Shown here piece after piece: positions 1-5,244 of a DNA stretch of 5,805 nucleotides. Below the pieces are notes generated by a model. That model worked only from the letters and a program-made list of their open reading frames with translations. It was not told the origin of the DNA and did not search any database. Within the stretch, counting starts at the first letter, position 1, and the number at the start of each line of letters is the position of its first letter. The stretch comes from Chitinivibrionales bacterium. Lineage in GTDB: Bacteria; Fibrobacterota; Chitinivibrionia; Chitinivibrionales; FEN-1185. The position numbers and the translations under genes are program-made. The stretch spans positions 1 through 5,805 of the forward strand of contig JAQUMP010000251.1 of the NCBI GenBank assembly GCA_028718065.1, read 5' to 3'.

Positions 1-758
1 AACCCGAAAGCTCCCTGACCGCCGTCTTCGGCATTCATGCCGTGGAAACATGCATCCTTGAGCGGCCCAACCAGATCGCCAAACTTTACTTTACCCAAGA
101 GATAACCTCCGGCCCGCTCTTTAACTGCATGAAAGAGTGCCGGCGGTTGCGCTTAAGCTACCAGGTCGTGCCGCCCGCAAAGCTCGATACCGTCGCCCGG
201 ACCGACAAGCACCAGGGCGTGGTGGCCCTGTGCATGGCCAAGGCATATTCCGAAGCCGAGGCGCTTATGCCGGTTCTTGACAAACGTGACCCCTTGCCGG
301 TTTTAGTGATTCCGGCTTCCATCGAAGATCCGCGCAATCTTGGGTCCATTATCCGCACCTGCGCCGGATTCGGGGTGGATGGCATCCTGCTGGAGCGCAA
401 CGGCAGTGTTACCCTGACCGGCAGCGTCGCCAAAACCGCGGCGGGCATGCTCGAATATATGCCGGTCTATAAACCGCGCAATTTGGAAAACATCGTCGAC
501 ACGTGCCTTCAAAAAGGGTTTGGCGTGGTCGGCGCCTCCGAGCGCGCCACGCTGCGGCTGCACGAAGTTGACTTTTGCAAACCGGTGGTTATCGTTCTGG
601 GCGGCGAGGACCGCGGCATTCCGCCCTACTTGCGGAGAAAATGCACTCAACTGGTTGGAATCCCGCTTGCGCCGCCGACGCCTTCCTTAAACGTATCGGT
701 GGCCGCCGCGATTTTTTTGTATGAATGCAGCCGGCAAAGGAATGCCAAAAATCAGTGA
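1..758 (+). CDS. SpoU/TrmH-family RNA 2'-O-ribose methyltransferase (RlmB-like), 5'-truncated
   Basis: The product should methylate a ribose 2'-OH in RNA using S-adenosylmethionine. The closest known relatives are RlmB (23S rRNA G2251) and TrmH. The frame is open to the window edge: codons from base 3 read PESSLTAVFGIHAVETC, and VFGIHAVE matches the usual RlmB N-terminus (IYGIHAV). The gene therefore begins upstream, and the GTG at 42 is not the likely start. Counting residues from that GTG, an L30e-like substrate-binding domain covers about 1-75, with HQGVVAL at 57-63. The SPOUT catalytic domain follows: motif 1 DPRNLGSIIRT (96-106, with N99 and R105), motif 2 IVLGGEDRGI (184-193), and motif 3 IPLAPPTPSLNVSVAAAIFLYE region (207-228), whose NVSV forms the trefoil-knot cofactor site. 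Motif 2 reads GGEDRG where GSEGxG is more usual. The stop overlaps the stop of the convergent glgE gene. The family call is firm; the exact rRNA or tRNA target is not. Confidence 0.9.
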   Translation, partial: PESSLTAVFGIHAVETCILERPNQIAKLYFTQEITSGPLFNCMKECRRLRLSYQVVPPAKLDTVARTDKHQGVVALCMAKAYSEAEALMPVLDKRDPLPVLVIPASIEDPRNLGSIIRTCAGFGVDGILLERNGSVTLTGSVAKTAAGMLEYMPVYKPRNLENIVDTCLQKGFGVVGASERATLRLHEVDFCKPVVIVLGGEDRGIPPYLRRKCTQLVGIPLAPPTPSLNVSVAAAIFLYECSRQRNAKNQ

Positions 759-2470
759 CGGTCGGGTATAACTAAGAATATATGCGCCACCGCCTCCGCG
801 GGATCGAGCCGCACGTCGTTCCAATAGCCGCAAAAGCGATACTCCGCTCCCGTTAAAAGATCGCGCACCGTATAGGCTTTGTTTTCGGGAAGGCTTATAA
901 GGTGTATCGGTACGTCGATGCGCCCCGCGGCCGCGGCCGCGGGATTTAAATTGACAACCACAAGTATCAGCTCGTTTTTGTATAGTTTGCTGTAAAACAG
1001 CAGGTCGGGGTGGCCGCTTTGGTGAAAGCGGATGTTGGTGTACTGTTGCAGGGCGCGCTGCTTGGCGCGGATTGCATTAAGCCGGCCAATGTATTCCTTA
1101 ATATTGCCGGGCCGCTCCCAGTCCCAGACTTTATACTGGTATTTTTCGGAATCAAGATACTCCTCGCGTCCGGGCACCGCGCGGTTCTCGCACAATTCAA
1201 AACCGTTATACATGCCCCACGAGGGCAGCAGGGTTGCCGCCAGGGTGGCGCGCAGCATGAATGCCGGCCGCCCGCCGGTTTGCAAAATAGACGGCAGAAT
1301 GTCGGGCGTATTGACAAAAAGGTTGCCGCGCATATAGTCCTTGAGCGGCCAGGAAGTGAGTTCGGTGATATAATCCGTGAGTTCTTGTTTGGCAGTGCGC
1401 CAGGTAAAATAGGTGTACGATTGCGAAAACCCGACCTTGGCCAGACGCTTCATCATTTTGGGCTTGGTAAAGGCCTCCGCGAAAAAGAGCACCTTGCCGT
1501 GATCCTTATGCAGCTCGCTTATCAGCCACTCCCAGAAAGCAACGGGCTTGGTATGCGGGTTGTCGATGCGGAAAATTTCGATGCCGTGCTCGATCCAGAA
1601 AACGCAGACGCGTTTGATTTCGCGCCAGAGGTCCTGGTAATCTTCGCAATAAAGATCCAGCGGATACACGTCCTCGTATTTCTTGGGGGGGTTTTCGGCG
1701 AATTTAATGGTGCCGTCTTTTTCGCGGAAGAACCACTCCGGGTGCTTCTTGACATAAGGGTGATCGGGCGAGCAGTTGAGCACCAGGTCCAGCGCCAGCG
1801 TAAACCCGGCCGCTTTGCAGGCCGCGCTGAAACGGTCGAAATCATGCAGCGTGCCGAGTCCCGGCTCAATGGCCGTATGGCCGCCGGCCTCATTGCCTAT
1901 TGCAAACGGACAGCCCGGATCGCCCGGTCCGGCCTTGAGATGGTTATTGGCGCCTTTGCGGTTGGTGCGGCCGATGGGATGGATCGGCGGCAGATAAAGC
2001 ACCGTAAAGCCCATGGCCTTGATATCCGGCAAACGGCGGGCCATATCGTCGAAGGTCGCGCTTTTGCCGGGATCAGTCCCCTGAGAGCGCGGCCACATTT
2101 CGTACCAACTGCCATAGCGCGCGATGGGCGGCTCCACGTAGACTTTGAGCGGCGGGCCAAAAACGGTAGTATGATCCTCTTCGCCCGGTGTAAAGGCCTC
2201 GATGGCGTATTCGTGCATCCCGGTATGTTCGGGTGTAAAGCTTGCCGCCCAACGGTCGTTCTCGAGGAATTTAAACGGCGTCGTCCGGAAATGCCGATTT
2301 GTTTCGCGGCGGTATTTCAGCACGGCCGCAATCGGTTTATGGCCGTGGCGGAAAATATCGGCGCTCACTTCGATCGGGTCGCCCAGGATTCCCTTGGCAT
2401 AAAACCTGCCGCCGTCGATGCAGGGCCGTACGTCTTCGATAATCACGTTTTCTTTGACAATGGGCTTCAT
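752..2470 (-). CDS. glgE: GlgE: alpha-1,4-glucan:maltose-1-phosphate maltosyltransferase (GH13_3), short form without S domain
   Basis: GlgE transfers maltose from alpha-maltose-1-phosphate to the non-reducing end of an alpha-1,4-glucan in the cytoplasm, releasing phosphate. The N-terminus has the family's IEDVRPCIDGGRFYAK (11-26). The (beta/alpha)8 domain shows YLPPIHPIGRTNRKG (159-173), LNCSPDHP (231-238), ENPPKKYEDVYPL (259-271), the nucleophile D303 in FRIDNPHTKPVAFWEW, the acid/base E332 in FFAEAF, FSQSYTYFTWRT (348-359) and the third carboxylate D390 in FVNTPDIL. GFELCEN and EEYLDSEKY (423-444) follow, and then a C-terminal beta domain ending in the LLTG...VRLDP region. These block motifs distinguish GlgE from ordinary alpha-amylases. 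At 572 residues it is about 90-130 shorter than well-studied GlgEs (roughly 660-700). The shortfall is where the helical S domain is normally inserted, between EYAIEAF (87-93) and PLKVYVEPP (107-115). The start is supported by a GGAG 10 bases upstream. It is the last gene of the operon. Confidence 0.95.
   Translation of the reverse strand: MKPIVKENVIIEDVRPCIDGGRFYAKGILGDPIEVSADIFRHGHKPIAAVLKYRRETNRHFRTTPFKFLENDRWAASFTPEHTGMHEYAIEAFTPGEEDHTTVFGPPLKVYVEPPIARYGSWYEMWPRSQGTDPGKSATFDDMARRLPDIKAMGFTVLYLPPIHPIGRTNRKGANNHLKAGPGDPGCPFAIGNEAGGHTAIEPGLGTLHDFDRFSAACKAAGFTLALDLVLNCSPDHPYVKKHPEWFFREKDGTIKFAENPPKKYEDVYPLDLYCEDYQDLWREIKRVCVFWIEHGIEIFRIDNPHTKPVAFWEWLISELHKDHGKVLFFAEAFTKPKMMKRLAKVGFSQSYTYFTWRTAKQELTDYITELTSWPLKDYMRGNLFVNTPDILPSILQTGGRPAFMLRATLAATLLPSWGMYNGFELCENRAVPGREEYLDSEKYQYKVWDWERPGNIKEYIGRLNAIRAKQRALQQYTNIRFHQSGHPDLLFYSKLYKNELILVVVNLNPAAAAAGRIDVPIHLISLPENKAYTVRDLLTGAEYRFCGYWNDVRLDPAEAVAHIFLVIPDRH
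924..943. repeat. 20-base perfect GC-only palindrome in glgE encoding an alanine run
   Basis: The segment equals its own reverse complement and contains two overlapping NotI-type sites, GCGGCCGC, at 927-934 and 933-940. In the glgE frame it gives alternating GCG/GCC codons for the alanine run after VVVNLNP (residues 511-515). It falls in a loop of the C-terminal beta domain that varies between GlgEs. Confidence 0.85.
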
Positions 2471-2480
2471 GGGTCGCCAT

Positions 2481-2484
2481 CTCC
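2481..2484 (-). promoter_or_regulatory. Ribosome binding site of glgE
   Basis: GGAG on the - strand lies 10 bases before the glgE ATG, within the 20-base gap after the upstream stop. It supports the chosen start. The intervening ATG at 2480 is out of frame. Confidence 0.6.
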
Positions 2485-2490
2485 GGGGAA

Positions 2491-3828
2491 TTAGGTCCGC
2501 ACCGCCGATTTATAATATTTGAGCGAATTCGGTTTGCAGGAACACTCCATGGCAATCGTAAACGGGGCGATTTTGCCGCGATAGCGCAGGTCGAAAAGCT
2601 GCGGCACGAGCTGGTTGCGGATATCCTCGGGCGAAAGCGTATTAACGTAAATTTTGGTCCCGCCCTCAAATCCGGCCAGTGTCGTTACCCGCCATTTAAT
2701 CAGGATATGCCAGGGCAACGGATAAATGGCGTCTAAAGGCTGGTAATACCATTCTTCGTTGCAGGGAATGAAAGGCCCCATGGCGGCATGGATGCCGTGG
2801 ACAATATCGGAAAATCCGCGTAACTCTTCCGCATGCAGAACCCAGGGAAATGTTTCGGCGCTCTTGGCATAGACCGCCACCGTGGGAAACCGGTGGCCGA
2901 AATCCGCGAAGGCGATGGCATGTTCATTTTCGGCAATCACCAGATTATGATAACCGGCGTAATTAACCGTGTTGGCATTGTAAATATTCATATCGTTGCG
3001 CGCCAGCTCCACCTCACGCTCGATGGATGTTCCCCATTCGTCAATGGCAACCAGTTGTTTGTGCAGGTGGTCGAACGAGGCCCCGCCCGGCCGCAACCAA
3101 TTCTGGAACACGCTCACATAGCGGATATAGCGGTTGCCCTCGAATAAATTGTGCAGGGAGCCCACCACAAACTTAAAATACTGGTAATGTTCGTCGGGGG
3201 TCATGCTGCCGGAAGAAAACAGGTCGCTTTCGTATTGCGCCGCGGGGTCGTAATGCCGGTCGACCACAATCACCTCGTGGCTGCCGCCGAAAAAGGCATT
3301 GGCGATTTCGAGTTTTTCGGTGGCGCTCATGGCGTCTACGGCCTGCCTGCTGTGGCCCTGCAAGAGTAATTTTTTGTTTACTATGGAAAGTACGTGCTCG
3401 AGGCCGCGGGGATTTGACAAATAAGAATCGCGCCACCGCGCGGTAGCGTCTGAAAGCCGGTAATCGAAATTGCGCGACCAGTAATCGTAGGACACGATTT
3501 CAAAGAGGTTCGGGATGCGCCGGAAGAGCGCCCGGGTACGATACAGTTCGTCGACCGATTGGTGCGATTTCTCGACGTACTGGCCGCCCTCCAGCACGAT
3601 ACGGCTTTTTTCCGGCGGCGTCTCCAGATAATTTTTAAAACAAAAATCGCAATAATCGTCTTCGGTGTGGCGCGCAAGCGGGGTGAGGGTGGCAGGCTTG
3701 ACATTGGCCAACGGCCGCCCGGCGCGGCCCGGCACGGTCCAGACTTCGTTGGCCGTAAAGGGATTTATCTGCTTGACCGTGCCGTCGGGTTTTTTATTGA
3801 TGAAATCTTCTTCGCGGATATGGTCCAT
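2491..3828 (-). CDS. GalT-like (HIT superfamily) protein of DUF4921 type, probable nucleotidyltransferase or phosphorylase
   Basis: No characterised counterpart is recognised with certainty. The sequence resembles the uncharacterised DUF4921 family and shares the architecture of galactose-1-phosphate uridylyltransferase (GalT). The N-terminal INPFTANEVWTVPGRAGRP (21-39) parallels GalT's NPLTGEWxLVSPxRxxRP. C60 and C63 (CDFC) match the GalT zinc CxxC. GGSHEVIVVDRH (181-192) parallels the GalT GxHEVIV stretch. Next come RYVSVFQNWLRPGGASFDHLHKQ and its H254-x-H256-x-Q258 triad; in GalT the middle His carries the nucleotidyl intermediate. The second HIT-like half has PLPWHILIKWRVTTLAGFEGG (370-390) and YVNTLSPED (394-402), like the GalT C-terminal domain. 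I infer a transferase or phosphorylase acting on a hexose-1-phosphate and a nucleotide. The setting between glgM and glgE points to glucose-1-phosphate and ADP- or UDP-glucose rather than galactose. The start is supported by an AGGGG seven bases upstream. Fold confidence is high; the substrate is unknown. Confidence 0.85.
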   Translation of the reverse strand: MDHIREEDFINKKPDGTVKQINPFTANEVWTVPGRAGRPLANVKPATLTPLARHTEDDYCDFCFKNYLETPPEKSRIVLEGGQYVEKSHQSVDELYRTRALFRRIPNLFEIVSYDYWSRNFDYRLSDATARWRDSYLSNPRGLEHVLSIVNKKLLLQGHSRQAVDAMSATEKLEIANAFFGGSHEVIVVDRHYDPAAQYESDLFSSGSMTPDEHYQYFKFVVGSLHNLFEGNRYIRYVSVFQNWLRPGGASFDHLHKQLVAIDEWGTSIEREVELARNDMNIYNANTVNYAGYHNLVIAENEHAIAFADFGHRFPTVAVYAKSAETFPWVLHAEELRGFSDIVHGIHAAMGPFIPCNEEWYYQPLDAIYPLPWHILIKWRVTTLAGFEGGTKIYVNTLSPEDIRNQLVPQLFDLRYRGKIAPFTIAMECSCKPNSLKYYKSAVRT

Positions 3829-3835
3829 TGCTTTA

Positions 3836-3840
3836 CCCCT
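3836..3840 (-). promoter_or_regulatory. Ribosome binding site of the GalT-like gene
   Basis: AGGGG on the - strand lies seven bases before the ATG at 3828, within the 33-base gap after glgM. This good spacing supports the start and independent translation within the operon. Confidence 0.6.
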
Positions 3841-3861
3841 TGTAAATCGTCCCGGCGGCCG

Positions 3862-5118
3862 CTAAACGATATCGAGTGCGGCGCCGCGCCCGTTTTTTTT
3901 CCGTTCCTGCGAAAATTTTTTAATGACCGTGCGATAAAACCCGATGGTTTGCGCCGCGATGCGCGGCCAGCCGAAATAGCGCTCGACCCGCTTGCGGGCG
4001 GCGATGGCAAATTTTTTTTGCCGGGCGGGATTATCGAGCAAAACATTGATTTTGTCGGCAAGCGCCGCGGAGTAACCGGCCGAGTCCGCAGGGGTGCAAT
4101 CACGACGCGAATGCGGCTTCAGGGGCACTAAAAAACCGCAGCTATTATGACCGACAACCTCAACGATCCCACCGACGTTCGAGGCGACCACCGGCGTCCC
4201 GCATGCCATGGCCTCCAGATTGGTTATGCCGAACGGTTCGTAAATCGAAGGACAAACAAATACCGTGGCATGCGAATAGAGCTCGATTTTGGCGCTTGGG
4301 CTGAGCATTTCCTTGATCCATATAATACGGGCGCCGCGCCGTTGCATACGGGCGACGGCGCCCTCGGTTTCCGCGGCAATTTGGGACGTATCCGGTTCAC
4401 CGGCGCAGAGCACGATTTGCGCCTGGGATCTTATTTTGTCAATAGCGTTAATAAGATAAATTAGCCCCTTCTGCCGGGTGATCCGGCCAACAAACAGCAC
4501 AAGAGGTTTGTTCGGATCGATCCCGAACCGGCGGCAGACGGCCGTGGTATGGACGCGCTTGAACTGGCCCAGATCGATACCGTTATGGATCACGGCGATA
4601 CGTTCGGCCGCAACGCCATAGGCGCCCATAATGTCTTTTTTCATTTCGGCCGATACCGCGATCACGCCGTCGGCCTGCTGATAGGCCGTGCGTTCGATCC
4701 AGGCGCTCACCCGGTAGGCGGTGCCGAGCTGCTCCTGCTTCCAGGGGCGGGAAGGCTCCAGCGAATGCGAGGTAAGCACGAGCGGCACGCCATAGAGTTG
4801 CCGCGCCAGCAGCCCCGCGAAATGCGAGTACCAGGTGTGACAATGGACAATGTCGATGTCGCGCAGATCGGCGGCCATGGCAAGATTGCGGTCCAGCGCA
4901 TCCAGCGCTTTTTTAAAACGGGTGTCCGCCAGCGGGGCATTAAACGCGGGCTTAAAGCCCTGCACCGAAAGCCTGCCGCCGCGTTTTTTCTGGTCGCCGA
5001 AGCAATGTACGGTAACAGGAACCTTGGCTGCTAACTCTTTTGTCAAGTATTCCACGTGCACGCCCGCCCCGCCGTAAACGTTCGGCGGGTACTCGTTGGT
5101 CATGATGCAGACTTTCAT
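3862..5118 (-). CDS. glgM: GlgM: GT4 alpha-maltose-1-phosphate synthase (formerly annotated as actinobacterial-type glycogen synthase)
   Basis: This retaining GT-B enzyme is expected to transfer glucose from ADP-glucose to glucose-1-phosphate, giving alpha-maltose-1-phosphate for GlgE; some family members also extend glucans. The sequence tracks Mycobacterium tuberculosis GlgM (Rv1212c) closely, as I recall it. The N-terminal domain has TNEYPPNVYGGAGVHV (7-22), VHCHTWYSHFAGLLA (91-105) and LTSHSLEPSRPWKQEQLG (115-132). The C-terminal domain has the donor-binding GRITRQKG with R212 and K217, then LVLCAGEPDT-like sequence near 235-244, and EPFGITNLEAMACGTPVVAS (294-313), which holds the E294/E302 pair of the GT4 EX7E motif. 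The 418-residue length is near the family's usual ~390-410, with a basic tail (KKFSQERKKNGRG) as the surplus. The ATG at 5118 fits the family N-terminus, but its Shine-Dalgarno sequence is weak: AGAG at 8 bases or AGGA at 14. First gene of the operon. Confidence 0.93.
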   Translation of the reverse strand: MKVCIMTNEYPPNVYGGAGVHVEYLTKELAAKVPVTVHCFGDQKKRGGRLSVQGFKPAFNAPLADTRFKKALDALDRNLAMAADLRDIDIVHCHTWYSHFAGLLARQLYGVPLVLTSHSLEPSRPWKQEQLGTAYRVSAWIERTAYQQADGVIAVSAEMKKDIMGAYGVAAERIAVIHNGIDLGQFKRVHTTAVCRRFGIDPNKPLVLFVGRITRQKGLIYLINAIDKIRSQAQIVLCAGEPDTSQIAAETEGAVARMQRRGARIIWIKEMLSPSAKIELYSHATVFVCPSIYEPFGITNLEAMACGTPVVASNVGGIVEVVGHNSCGFLVPLKPHSRRDCTPADSAGYSAALADKINVLLDNPARQKKFAIAARKRVERYFGWPRIAAQTIGFYRTVIKKFSQERKKNGRGAALDIV

Positions 5119-5157
5119 ATTCGCGGCTCTGGTCCTTTTCGGTGCAGGTGGATGGGT

Positions 5158-5200
5158 AATATAATTTTAATTATATGATTTAAAACACAAAAAGAAAACA
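5158..5200 (-). promoter_or_regulatory. Probable promoter of the glgM-galT-like-glgE operon
   Basis: Reading the - strand, a perfect -10 hexamer TATAAT lies at 5175-5170, preceded by a very AT-rich stretch up to about 5200. At the usual 17-base spacing the -35 position reads TTTTCT, which is a weak match to TTGACA. Transcription would start near 5163, leaving a leader of about 45 bases before the glgM ATG at 5118. The surrounding sequence is GC-rich, so this AT island stands out. The call rests on sequence only. The mirror half of the repeat also gives TATAAT on the + strand (5160-5165), but no + strand gene follows. Confidence 0.45.
5159..5176. repeat. AT-only inverted repeat overlapping the putative -10 box
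   Basis: Two perfect 7-base arms, ATATAAT (5159-5165) and ATTATAT (5170-5176), flank a TTTA spacer. The element overlaps the putative glgM -10 hexamer. It could be a transcription-factor operator or simply two opposed -10-like sequences in an AT-rich promoter. Confidence 0.4.
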
Positions 5201-5228
5201 GCATCAGTGCGCGGCGGGTTGGAGCGCA
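5186..5228 (-). terminator. Possible weak terminator after the thioredoxin-like gene
   Basis: Downstream of the stop at 5245 on the - strand, TGCGC (5228-5224) can pair with GCGCA (5212-5208) across an 11-base loop. About ten bases later comes a T-rich run (TGTTTTCTTTTTG). The stem is only five pairs and the T-tract is neither adjacent nor pure, so this is a marginal call. Confidence 0.2.
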
Positions 5229-5244
5229 GAAGGCGGAAGGAGGC

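Noticed and set aside
42..758. GTG at 42 as the true start of the methyltransferase
   Set aside because: The frame continues upstream with VFGIHAV, which aligns with the conserved RlmB N-terminus, so the gene begins outside the window.
752..2470. Annotation as a secreted alpha-amylase
   Set aside because: There is no signal peptide, and the GlgE-specific blocks NPHTKPVAFWEW, FVNTPDIL and EEYLDSEKY are present.
1010..2494. Long + strand open frame of 494 codons opposite glgE
   Set aside because: It is fully antisense to glgE, whose protein matches a known family along its whole length. The frame is open because of GC-biased codon use, and the translation shows no recognisable domain.
3559..4131. 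+ strand open frame of 190 codons spanning the GalT-like/glgM junction
   Set aside because: It is antisense to two well-supported genes and has no family resemblance or convincing ribosome binding site.
4549..5034. + strand open frame of 161 codons opposite glgM
   Set aside because: It is a shadow of glgM with a His/Gly/Arg-rich composition typical of antisense translation.
3862..5118. Annotation as classical glycogen synthase GlgA (GT5)
   Set aside because: The motifs GRITRQKG and EPFGITNLEAMACGTPVVAS, the length of about 418, and glgE in the same operon fit the GT4 GlgM family rather than the longer GT5 GlgA.
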